DNA of 64,000 nt from Monocercomonoides exilis. Taxonomy: Eukaryota; Preaxostyla; Oxymonadida; Polymastigidae. Every line of letters starts with the position of its first letter. The first letter of the stretch is position 1. Under the pieces are notes generated by a model. The model searched no databases and was not told the origin of the DNA. It saw only the letters and a program-made list of their open reading frames with translations. Both the position numbers and the translations under genes were made by a program. Where the stretch lies: positions 64,501-128,500 of the forward strand of contig LSRY02000041.1 in the NCBI GenBank assembly GCA_001643675.2, written 5' to 3'. Below are positions 1 to 10,118 of this stretch, in pieces.

Positions 1-1
1 C

Positions 2-1240
2 CACTTTGCCGGCAGACCTTCTCTCCCTCTCTTCGATTCTGTCATCTTCCCCCTCTTCCGTGAGGGCGATCGCCTCCTCCTCTCCTTCGCCTCATCTGAC
101 CATTCTTCCCTGGCAGCTGAGCTGAGACGGGCCGAACACACACAGACAGCTCGTTTTGTGCTGTCTTCATTCGACTCCTCCTTTTCTGATGCAAACACAC
201 TGGGTGGATGGCCATTCAATGAAGAGCTCCTCTCCTCTGCCCCTGTCGACATAAAGTATCTTCCTCAGCTGCTTCTCCTGGCCGCTCCTCTTTCTCACTC
301 GTACTGTGCAGTGGGCGGGGTGTGGAGGGAGATGAGGAACGGGAGAAGAGCAAGGAAGAGGAAGGAGATGAGGAGGAGAACAGAAATGCCCAAGGGAAGG
401 GGAGTGAAGAATATGAATGATTCTTCTTCTTTCTCCTTTAAAGGTGCTAATAATAGAGATAACAGAGATAACGGAGAAGGAGAAGGAGAAGAAGGAGAAG
501 AAGGAGATGATAAGCATCTTGGGATAAGAAATCCGGCATTTGATCAGGAATATCTGCCAAAGAAGATTGAATTGGAAGACAAAAGAAAAGTATTTCAGAA
601 GAATTTGAAGATGCTCAAAAGGAGAGGAGAAAGAAAAGTGAGTGGGAAAGAAAAGAAAAGGAAAGGGAAAGAGGAAGAGGAAGAGGAAGAGGATGAAGAG
701 GAAGAAGAGAAGAATGGTGAAGAAGAAGAAGAGGAGGAAGGAGAAAATGCACTTTTTGGGTTTGAAGATGAGTTTAGTGATTCGATGGAAGAAGACATTG
801 ATGAAGCAGAGTCATTCTGCAGACGTCTCTTGTCTCGTTCATTGAACTCTTATGCACCCAAACAGCAACAGCAACAGCAACAGCCAGCTCTTTCTGCACA
901 CGAGAAATTAATCTCCCACTCTCCTTCTTCTCCTTCTTCTTTCTCTTCTTCTCCTCATTCTCTTTCCCATCACAGTCATCTGCATCTGAAAGTACCCTAT
1001 TCATTCATGCACCCACTGAACATGTCGTCTCGCAGGAAGTTTGGGGCAGTGCCGGAATATTGTGACACAATTGCCTTGTCTTCTGTGGAGCCTGCCCTTC
1101 GCTTGTTCCACAGCAACACCACAGATGGAAGTGGGTCTGATCCATTCAGCTTCAGAGAATGCTATGCAATCCTTGCTCATTCTTCACAGAAAATTGCAGG
1201 AACTTACATACGCGACTTTAGGCAGACACACAAAAGATGA
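2..1240 (+). CDS. 3' part of an acidic low-complexity protein, function unknown (5' truncated by window edge)
   Basis: The frame is open from base 2 to the TGA at 1238-1240 with no in-frame stop, so the true start lies outside the window. The first ~110 residues look globular (GGWPFNEELL, KYLPQLLLLAAPL). A basic stretch rich in R and K follows, then a long Glu/Asp/Lys tract at about 620-760, a Q8 run near 862-885 and a Ser/Pro/His-rich linker. The final ~60 residues again look folded (PEYCDTIALSSVEPALRLF, FSFRECYAILAHS). A charged tract between folded ends is common in nucleolar or ribosome-biogenesis proteins, but no family-defining motif is visible and I assign no function. A short minus-strand frame over the acidic part is only its shadow. 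Confidence 0.6.
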   Translation, partial: HFAGRPSLPLFDSVIFPLFREGDRLLLSFASSDHSSLAAELRRAEHTQTARFVLSSFDSSFSDANTLGGWPFNEELLSSAPVDIKYLPQLLLLAAPLSHSYCAVGGVWREMRNGRRARKRKEMRRRTEMPKGRGVKNMNDSSSFSFKGANNRDNRDNGEGEGEEGEEGDDKHLGIRNPAFDQEYLPKKIELEDKRKVFQKNLKMLKRRGERKVSGKEKKRKGKEEEEEEEDEEEEEKNGEEEEEEEGENALFGFEDEFSDSMEEDIDEAESFCRRLLSRSLNSYAPKQQQQQQQPALSAHEKLISHSPSSPSSFSSSPHSLSHHSHLHLKVPYSFMHPLNMSSRRKFGAVPEYCDTIALSSVEPALRLFHSNTTDGSGSDPFSFRECYAILAHSSQKIAGTYIRDFRQTHKR

Positions 1241-1625
1241 AGTTTTGAAGAACAATGCCTCACATAAGTCGATTGATTATTGGATAGTTTTTTTAAAATT
1301 TGAAAAAATTATTTGTATTTTTATACCCCATACTTAAGGAATTGAGCCACACTTTTCCTTTTCTTCACTTTTTACTTTGAATAATCGTTTCAACGGGGGT
1401 GTGCTCATGTTTCCTATTTATTTAATATTGTTTCTATTTTATGTGATTATTTCAAATATTTCTGAATGTTTGTGTAATTGATAATAATAACTTTATTATT
1501 AATATTTTCAAAGAATGTTACATATGGAAAAATTTACTGGTATTTTTGTATTCATTCATATTTTAAAACAGAATGTTTCTGTCTTTATTCAAATTTTCAT
1601 AATCTTCTGAGAAATGCTTTTGCAG
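1241..1625. other. AT-rich intergenic / probable 5' intron of the next gene
   Basis: AT-rich DNA with no coding signal on either strand. It ends in a good acceptor (tttttgcag, 1617-1625) directly before the first homologous codon of family copy 1. Part of it is therefore probably an intron whose upstream exon I could not place. Confidence 0.4.
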
Positions 1626-2919
1626 CTAGAGAATCTCAATGCATCAGAACAAAAGCAGAAAATTGATGAAATGATTTGCTTGGTGAAAGCTATGGAAAGT
1701 GAAGAAGTGAAATTGGTGCTCGGAAAAGAAAGGATTAACACAATTAATAAAATGATGAGAGAAAACAAGCTATCATTGGATAATGCTGCATTGTTAATGA
1801 AGCAAATTGGATGTCAAATGTTGTTGAGAGGGATAAAACCAATAGGCTTATTCAAGTCTTTAATTTGCGACAGAACAAAGAAGGCTATCATTTTTGAAGA
1901 GAACAAAAAAGAGGGGAAGAATGAAAAATTACAAATTGATCTGTGCGAGTGTTATCTCTTGTTGTTTCACAACTTAATAACTCCAAAGCAATTACTTTCA
2001 ATTTGCGTTTCTTGCATGCTGAAAGTTGCATCGAGCAAAGAGGAAAGTGAAGAAGCGACAAGTGAAGTGGAAATAGCTTTGCTATCATTGAATAATTGCC
2101 AGAAATTTGCTGTATGCAGACGTTTGAATTGAATTATATAATGAAAATTTTAAACATAAATATAAAAAGGATATCGAAAAAGAATTGTATTTGGAAAAGA
2201 TGACTGAAATCATTAAATATCATCAAGAACATCAGAATCTGACGCATTTGGCTTATCAATCAGCTTGGGGTTTTTTGATTGATAGATTCTATTATTATGG
2301 CAGTCTGGAAAAAGCTATTGTGGATGAACTGCATCCTGTGAGAGAGGCAATAAAAGAACTTTATGAGCTTGAAAGGAATATTAATTGGATGAAGAAAGAA
2401 GAAGAAATGAAAAGTGAGAAATGTATTTGCACAATAAATAGATGGTTGAAGGCAATTAAAATCTATTTTAGCTGCATTGTTTATGGCAAAGAAGGGTTAT
2501 GTGATTTGATTGCAAGAATCGTTAGTGTTTGCAGAGAGTCAAATGGCAAGTGCAGAAAAGTATTTCGAAAATGCATTAGCCTTTTATCGTTTATGACCAG
2601 TGAAAATTCGATTGCACCTATTTCAGACTTGTTGAATGGTGGGGCTGTAAGCGTTGTGCTTGAGCAAGTGCATCAATGCTTGCTTTCTGAAGACATTGCT
2701 CTTCACTGCCAAAACTTTTTGATTTATCTTTCAACTAGATTGAAGGAAATGAAGATTGAGGAATGCACCAAAGCAGAGTGGAAGATGTTGAAGAGAAAGA
2801 TTTTTGATATGTTTGAAGAAGAAGGAAGTGAAGATCTGATTATCAGCTTTTCCAATTCTTTGATGAAAAAAATGGAAAAGTATTCGCAAGATATTGAAGA
2901 ATACATCATTTTCTGTTGA
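1626..2919 (+). CDS. Tandem helical family protein, copy 1 (oxymonad-type, LAYQSAW family)
   Basis: Two exons, 1626-2111 and 2170-2919, are joined by a 58-nt phase-0 intron (GTATGC..AAAAG). The join is supported by copies 2 and 3, which have a phase-0 intron at the same place. The first exon starts after a TTTTTGCAG acceptor, so a small upstream exon with the start codon is missing from the model. The product, about 411 residues as modelled, is predicted alpha-helical and rich in Lys and Glu. The first exon carries SEQKQKIDEM and NEKLQIDLCECYLLL, and the second carries MTEIIKYHQ, LAYQSAW and LLNGGAVS. The repeating short helices resemble ARM/HEAT-type folds, but this is only inference. I associate these motifs with a large Monocercomonoides family from memory. 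Function unknown. Confidence 0.72.
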
Positions 2920-3612
2920 ACCCTGAAATAACTTCATATATGCGTGCATCATAGCAATATAATTTGCAGAGTCACATCACAAATAGGGAAATAATTCTTT
3001 GAGAAATGAACGTTGTTCCACTGTTTCGGCTGGATGATCAGAACAAGAAAAGAAAGCATCCAAATGAAAACTATTGTGCTTCAAATGTTTTTGAAAAACG
3101 AGTTATTAGAGTTTCTGTACAGAAAAAAAATATGAATTAATCTTGTTTATGAAATGGTAGTTTTTCTCTATTTGTGAATCATGCGAGCATCGAAGACAAA
3201 TAAATAACTTTTGGATTCAACAAATAATTCAGAAAAATGATGAATTTTTAAACTTGCATAAAATACTACTAAGTGAACTCAAAGTATACAACTCCGAAAA
3301 AAGTTTTGATGGAATTTTAAAGGGAAATAGCTCATAAAACCATTATAAATAATTTTGAGATTCTTTTGTATTTTGAAGCTGTCTTTACGTATATATGACG
3401 GAGCAGATTAAAAAACCGGTTTAATTATTTGCATCATTTGTTTTTCTGACTCTTTGAAATTTTCAAATTGAAATTTGCGAATTCCCTGCGATGCATTCCA
3501 TCGATTATTGATTTGTGAACTAAAAAAAATGAAACGGGAAAAGTTGAATATTAAATTTTCAGGTTTTTATATAGTACATATTATTTTTAAATTTGGTCAG
3601 TTAACTTTTTAA
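2920..3612. other. AT-rich intergenic DNA between family copies 1 and 2
   Basis: About 690 bases of AT-rich sequence with frequent stops in all frames and no recognisable RNA gene. The last part may be a 5' intron or leader of copy 2, because homology to copy 1 begins only at about 3622. No start codon for copy 2 could be fixed here. Confidence 0.5.
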
Positions 3613-4894
3613 ATTTGTGAAGAATTACTTTCGCGGTTAAACAATTCTTTAGAAACAGAACAAAAACAGATTATTGAAGAAATGAATGAGTTAATATGCG
3701 AAATGGATAAAGAAGAATTCAAGCGTATTTTTACAGAAGAATTGTTTAACATGATCGACAAAATGATTGAAGAAAAGAAGATGCAGCTGGGAATCGCAGT
3801 GAAATTGTTGAGGTGCATGGGACATTTCAAATTACTGAGAGATATATGGAATCTATCCTTTAATTATTCTTCGTTGTGTAAAAGAATTGAGAATTCGATA
3901 ACAGAAGAGGTTTTGAAAAACAAAGCAAAAAATGAAAAATTTGTTACTTTTCTTTGTGAGTGTCTTCTTCTTCTCCATGAGCACGCTTGCAATATTGAGA
4001 AGGACGTATACGCAATCTGTATTGGTTATCTTTTGAGGGAGGGATTGAAGAAAGGGGAAAGCGAAGATGTACAAAAAGATGTTGATCTGGCTTTAAGTGC
4101 TTTGGGAAACATTAAATTATCCTCTGTTTGCACTTATTTAAATTAAAATTTAATATTTTGCCTTTTTACACTTTTTTTATGCTCAGATAATGAAGAGAGA
4201 AATGTATCTCAACGAAATCACAGAAATCATCAAATACCATCAGGCGCATCACAACCTCACTCACCTAGCCTATCAATCCGCTTGGCAGTTTTTAACAAGT
4301 AGGTATTTTGATGATGAAGCATTGGAAGATATGATTATAAATGAGCTTAATTTTATGAATGAAGCGCCCAGAGAGCTGGAAGAATTGACAAAATGTGTAG
4401 ATTGGAAGAAAAGAGATAAAGAGGAAAGAAAAAAAGAATGTGATGCTGCGGATGTGATAGTGAAATGGTGCAATATGATAAATATGTTTATGTTGCACTG
4501 TACCAAGAGAAGAGCTGATTTTTCAGTTATTATTGATGAAATTGTCAGATTGTACAAAACTGCAAAAGACAATTTCCAAGAAATGTCAAGCAAATGCATC
4601 AATGTTATATATTGTGCCACAACTTTTAGAACTGTAAGTGTTGTGGATTTACTGAGAGGCGGGGCTTTTGAACTCATCTTAGGCGAACTGCCTCGATTGC
4701 CATATGTCGATGGTTTGACTTTTCGATACATACGCATTCTGAAAGCACTTCCAGAGAATTTGGAGGAAGAGATGAAAGAGAAGAAAGGGGATGCGTCACT
4801 TGAGATTTGCAAACGAGAAATATCTGAAAAACTGGAAGAAGAGGGATTTGAAGATATCCTTTCGAGCTATCAGACAATTCTTTCATATTTTTAG
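3613..4894 (+). CDS. Tandem helical family protein, copy 2
   Basis: Exons are about 3613-4125 and 4187-4894, separated by a 61-nt phase-0 intron (GTTTGC..CTCAG) at the same position as in copies 1 and 3. The frame is open from 3613 after an upstream TAA; homology starts near LNNSLETEQKQIIEEM. Conserved blocks in order are KMIEEKKMQL, NEKFVTFLCECLLLL, YLNEITEIIKYHQ, LAYQSAW, ELEELTKCVDWKK, LLRGGAFELIL and EKLEEEGFEDIL, ending at TAG 4892-4894. This is the most intact of the three copies, with no internal stop. It has no signal peptide or membrane segment. Its function is unknown. The first residues are uncertain because no initiating ATG is conserved between copies, so a short 5' exon is likely. 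Confidence 0.75.
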
Positions 4895-5394
4895 TGCTTT
4901 TGATGCTATAATGAACTTTAAGCAACAAAGTTGTTGAAAAATTGAATATGATTATTAGAATATATTTGCTCTTTCATTTTCGAGAGCTTTTTTGCATTTC
5001 AAAGTGAATATTCTTTTTTAATCAGTTTTTGTATGCATTTCATTTAATTATTGTGAACTTTTTATTTGCTTTTTGCTGTTTATGCTCTGACTAATGAAGA
5101 AAACTCTTTTTATAATAAACCCAAATTAAAATTTATTAGCTTAATCAAAAAACTGAAAAGATAATTATTGACAAATGTCACAAATGCAGAAAGCAGTTGC
5201 GTTTTCTTGTAATTTGTTGTTGTGATGGAAACATTATTTGTTGGTAATTTGCATTTTAACGATCTTCATTACTTATTAGAGCAATGATTGGATGATCAAA
5301 TTCTTTGCGCAACAAAGTCCTAATGTAGAAGAGTTTAACGGTGTGCTTTAATTATCTCATTTATTGTTTCTTTGAATGCAAATATTTTATAGAA
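4895..5394. other. AT-rich intergenic DNA between copies 2 and 3
   Basis: About 500 bases of low-GC sequence without an open frame or RNA-like structure. It ends with a possible acceptor (TTTTATAG) just before the first family codons of copy 3. Confidence 0.5.
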
Positions 5395-6723
5395 ATATTG
5401 TTTCAACTTGGAAATTGTTCTCCTTGTGAACAAAAGGAAAAAATGGAAAAATTGAATGACTTAATTGTTGGAATGAATGAAAAAGAGTTGAAATATTTTT
5501 TCACGAAAATGAAATTCAATGAAATTCATAAGATGTTTGAAGAAAAGAAATTGTCAATGGAATGTGTGATATTAATTTTGAAGTGTTTGGGATACTTCAA
5601 TATGATTAGAAACGTGTTGTACGTTTTTTTCGATCGTTCATTATTGTTCCCCAAAATTGGGGAGATGATTGTTTTGGAAGAGAAGAAAGGGGAAAGAAAG
5701 AATAAAAAGCTACTTATTGATCTTTGTGAATGCTATCTTATGCTTTGTGGCATTAACATTAGCGAAGAAATCCTATCAATTTGTATTTGCAGTCTTTTGA
5801 AAGTTGCATTGACGGAAGAGGAAAACGAGGAAATACGAAAAGAAGAGGAAATGGCTTTGCTTTCTTTAAGCAACGTTGGAGTGACTACTGTGTGGAAAAA
5901 TTATCATCAGTTTAATTTTCTTTTTTTGATTCTGAATACTTATTCTTTTGATTAGGAAGCGAAAAAAGAATTGTATTTGAACGAGATCACAGAAATCATA
6001 AATCGGCATCAAAAACTTCGCTATCTGTCACCTCTCGCGTATCAATCAGCTTGGGAGTTTTTGATTAACAGATATTCCAAAGAAAAAGAACTTGCAAAAC
6101 TGATTTCAAAAAGATTGAAATTTGTAGAAGAAGCAATGAAGGAACTGGAGGAACAAACAACGTGCATGAGCTGGAAAGAAAAGGGAGGAGAAAGAAAAGA
6201 ATCGAGAGAAAGTATTACAATAATGAGATGGTGCATACTGATTTCGCGGTTCATGACCTGCTGCAAATCAAATGAACTTACGCATTTTGAGATGATCAGA
6301 TGCGTTGTAAAAACTATCCAAAAAGCAGAGGGTAATTATGTTGAGATTGATGTGGAGTGTATAAGAATCCTTAAGTTCATAATGCCAAATGGAAGAGAGG
6401 CGGTTTATGATTTATTGAAAGGTGGAGCAATAGATATCATTTTTTTGTAGTTGCTTCAGCCAAGTTTAAACGAATTTGTGTTGTATTCATGTGTGACCTT
6501 TTTCTACTTGCTTTTGCACAATTTGGATGAAAACGAGGAAGGAAAGAGCAAAGATGAAAAAATAAGTGATTCAGGATCGAAAGTTTTGAAACATGAAATG
6601 TTAGAAAAACTGGAAAAAGAAGGATATGAAGATCTCATAATTTGTTTTTTCCCTCGGATTCATTTCCCAAGGAAATATATTTTGTTTCCAAAAGAGTTTT
6701 CAAATTACATAGTGATAAAATGA
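5395..6723 (+). pseudogene. Tandem helical family protein, copy 3, interrupted by an in-frame TAG
   Basis: Exons are about 5395-5889 and 5956-6723, with a 66-nt phase-0 intron (GTGTGG..TTAG) matching the other copies. The coding order is the same (CEQKEKMEKL, FEEKKLSMEC, LLIDLCECYLML, YLNEITEII, LAYQSAW, LLKGGAIDII). Immediately after GGAIDIIFL comes TAG (6448-6450), and the same frame then continues with recognisable family sequence to TGA at 6721-6723 (EMLEKLEKEGYEDLI). At the TAG position copy 1 has Glu or Gln (LEQV) and copy 2 has Glu (LGEL), so one base change explains it. It is probably a recent nonsense mutation, or the protein is truncated there. A reassigned TAG is unlikely, because neighbouring genes use TAG as a terminator or avoid it completely. 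Confidence 0.7.
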
Positions 6724-7255
6724 ATAGAGCACATGATGTGTATGATTGAAAAGATTTTATTTTTTTCTTTTTGTGATTTGTAGTTTCATATTTTAATTTC
6801 TATTTATTTTCTTAAATTTTTGTTGTTTCATAATTTATTTTCATTTTCATTTTCATTTAAATCGAAATTTCATAAAGTAACTTGTTCAGTTAAAAGATTT
6901 CCCGAGTTTTTCTCAAATTTGTTTTTCAATGTTATTTGTTTTGGGAAAAAAAAAAACTTGCAGAAAATTTTGAAAAAGCTTTGAAGATTTTATCAATCTG
7001 GGGTGAAATATTTAAAGATCAAAATAAATTACAAAAATTGTTCAATTATAAACTTTTTGATGACTCTTATTTATGAAGTTTTTGCAAAAAAAAAAAAAAA
7101 AAAAATTAAAATATTCCAATGAAACGTTAGTTTTTTTGAACAAAAAATGAAAGAATAGCATCTGCAATTTGGCAAACACACAAATAAATAAATAAATCAT
7201 TTTTATAAATTCAAGAAAATGACAAAAAATCAACATGTGAAATGATAAAAAAATT
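6724..7255. other. AT-rich intergenic region with poly-A tract
   Basis: Convergent 3' ends of the tandem family (+) and the WDR34-like gene (-). It contains an A tract (about 7087-7106) and a short AAAT repeat (about 7182-7199). No gene is visible. Confidence 0.6.
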
Positions 7256-10067
7256 TCATCTTTCTCTCCCAATAGCTTCGAGTAACGAAGCATCCCCATC
7301 TGCTTCTGTTGAAAAAGAAGAAGGCAACTCATACACACAAACCCATCCAGAGGCATCTCCACAAGAAAGCATTGGAAAATGAGGAGAAAAAGAAACAGAA
7401 AGGACTGCAAGAGGAGCAGAAGAGCCGTGCTTTGAAGCTTTTATTCGGCTCTTTTTTGCTTTTGAGTGAAGTGAAGATGAATTTGAAGAAGTAACGCTTT
7501 CGTCTGCCTGTCCAGATGCACCAGCAGTTGATGCATCAACACGTGGATGGTCAAGAGATGGATTGATTGTGGAGCATAAACTCAGTTTATCAGCCTAAAA
7601 TCAATTTTTTCAAAAATCATATATTTAATCAATTAATGAAATATGTGAATTATGCATCACATCGAATGCGCAATGACAAAGAAGAAAAGTTAAAGCAACG
7701 AAAACAGTTCGAGCATTTCAAGAAAACAAGAACATAAACATTCAAAAGAATCAAATAGAATCAAACAGAAAGCCGAAATAGCGACAGGCCGCCTTTTGAC
7801 GAGCCAGCAGCAATAACACGTGGAGCACGTGTGGACCAAGCAACAGACAAAATTGGAGATTTTAGTGTCTCAGAAAATATTGGCTCGCGCTGAATTCAAA
7901 AAGACAATGAAAATGTTTTTTTAAAATTAATTGAAGGGAATCTTTAATTATAGAATTTTTTCTGAATAAATAGAATTCTCAAACGGAAAGAGCGTTTCTG
8001 AGTGTAAGTGACCCATCTGCCCCAGCAGAAACAAACAGGTTTCGATGTCTGTAACAAGCAGATATCCCATTCACAGGTCCGACATGCGGTGCATAATTAA
8101 AAGTGACTGGATTTGGTGCTGAAAAGAAAATGTTGAAGCAAAATGAAAAAAAAAAATATGAAAAAGAACAGATAAAAACAAAAAATGAGAGAAAAAAGAT
8201 GAATAAAGAAATATTCCCAACACATAAAAAAGCACAAATTATCTTCACACCTTGTTTTTCGGATGAGCTTGCGTCTTTTCTGTCCAACTGTCTTTTCAGC
8301 CCCCATTTTGGGTCTTTTCGGAACGAGCCCTTGAACACACCCCCAGTTTCGGTCGCAAAGTAGAACTGGCTTTGGTCGAAGGGAGAAAGCGACAGGGCTG
8401 TCCCTGCAACTGGTGCAAGTGCTGACAGAAATAATTGAGCACACAATTAAGACAGATATTCATGTGATGACAGAAGATTTAAAAAAAATTGAATATTGCA
8501 ATTTGTTATATCGAATGCGATGACACATCACAATAAAAATTGTTTATTGAAAGATTCAAAAAAAGATTGAATGAGGCAAACGTTGAGAGGAAAGCGAAGG
8601 AAGTGAGGTGATTGAAGAAAGAGGAGATGTTCTGTTCTGGATGACATATTCTCCCACTGGAAATGCCAGACGATTGTCGAGTGTCCAAAGAAACACTTTT
8701 CCATCACTTCCCAATGAACAGAGCTGAAGAAACGTCAAAAGGAATTATTCAAAAAGGAAAAGAAAGTTAAAATTTGATGATTTCATGTCAAAAGTTATAA
8801 CAAAAAAAAGTAATAGTTTAGTTGTAAATGCATCATTTTCATTCATTACACATTCAATTCAATATTAACAATCACAAACATCATAATCATTCCCAATGGC
8901 AGATCCGTGTTTCACCCACGCCACAGCCGAGACAGGCTCGTTGTGACATTCAGCATCGATGGATGAAGACAATATCACTGGCTCCTCTCGATTCTTGAAA
9001 TCAAACACATGCACCGCACCAGAGAACGAGCCCCCAGCCACAAGCGTCGGATCTGTTGGATGACAGGCAACACACAGAAGACAGCTGTTGACCTCAGCAG
9101 ATGCAAAAAGAGAGTTTTCATCAGATATTCCTCGATTTGCAGTTGAGAATTTGGTCACCCCTTTCTTTTGTTCTTCGTGAAACACACTGAATAGTTGAAT
9201 AATGCCTCTAAAGTTGACAACAGCAAAAACAACATGTTTTTGAAAGTTTTTCATTTTTAAGATTTTTTACGATGATGAATTAAAAATGATTAATCATAAA
9301 TCAGACAAAAAAATTTTATTTCACACCTGTGCATACACCACCCAGTATGATTGAGCTGTCCATAACTCACCGCTAATAAACGGCCTGTGGAATTCCAAGA
9401 CAAACCAGAACAATGCTGCATCGCCTCGACCACATATTCTGAATCATCTCTCGCTTTCTGTTCGGATCGCTCTTTCGCCGTATTTGTTATCATTTCAAAA
9501 GGTGATGAAGACACTGAAACCGGATCAGAAGGCGAATAATTTTCCTTAGTTTCAGTCTTTTTTTGATTATGAAATGAGGTTGGTGTTGGAGGAGGAAATG
9601 TTGCATAAAGTCTGAAATCCAATTGATCATCATCCCACAGAGGGTTGTATCCTTTTATTGAAATGAAAATTCAATAAAAACATATTTAAAAAATTACGTA
9701 CCCACAAATGACTGACTTAGAAGGTTAGAAGTTATTGCTTGTTCAAAAAGGGGCAATGTTCGATGCAGAATTTGATAAAGCTGCTTTGTCATCTTGAGCT
9801 CGGAACTTTTTATAATTTTTTCATTATCTTCAGTTTGTGTCTTTATTTTATAAAATCAAAATGTACAAAATGCCATCAAATGCCGTATTAAAATTATTTA
9901 TAATAAAAAATATAAAAAATCAAAAAATTAATTATTGCAAGCATAATAATAACCTCTTGTGAAAAATAATCTTTTCCTATTATTTTGTCACTAATTGAAA
10001 CAGGATCTGTTTGAAGTTCTTCGTTGCATGTCTCTATTTTGCGTTTGACAACGAAGCTTGTTATCAT
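7256..10067 (-). CDS. DYNC2I2: WDR34-like dynein-2 intermediate chain (DYNC2I2), WD40 protein
   Basis: Nine exons on the minus strand give an uninterrupted 604-residue protein: 10067-9954, 9840-9702, 9651-9327, 9207-8880, 8723-8582, 8421-8251, 8118-7985, 7889-7767 and 7594-7256. The N-terminal ~185 residues are low-complexity, with MTKQLYQILHRTL. The WD40 propeller follows: LSWNSTGRLLAVSYG, CVACHPTDPTLVAGGSFSG, CSLGSDGKVFLWT, LSLSPFDQSQFYFATETGG, RNLFVSAGADGSLTLR, VAWSTRAPRVIAAGSSKGG and SFSPHFPMLSCGDASG. The order and spacing match WDR34, an intermediate chain of cytoplasmic dynein-2, the retrograde motor of intraflagellar transport. That implies a flagellated cell. Alternatives are WDR60 or axonemal intermediate chains, but blade phrasing such as HPTDPTLVAGGSFSG fits WDR34 best. 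The start ATG lies 51 nt beyond the stop of the upstream kinase gene. Confidence 0.8.
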
Positions 10068-10118
10068 CACAGAAAATATTTAGGGAATTTCGATCTAATT
10101 TAAATTCAACAAAGTATT

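Noticed and set aside
595-798. Minus-strand poly-Ser frame
   Set aside because: It is the exact complement of the Glu/Lys tract of the plus-strand gene; a shadow frame.
5971-6723. A TAG=Gln (Streblomastix-like) genetic code suggested by the in-frame TAG
   Set aside because: The SLC12 and RNF123 exons run 1,846 and 2,648 codons with many Gln codons and not one TAA or TAG, and family copies 1 and 2 end at TGA and TAG as terminators.
7042-7410. Minus-strand 122-codon frame near the WDR34 3' end
   Set aside because: It partly overlaps the last WDR34 exon in another phase and continues into poly-A intergenic sequence; no protein-like composition.
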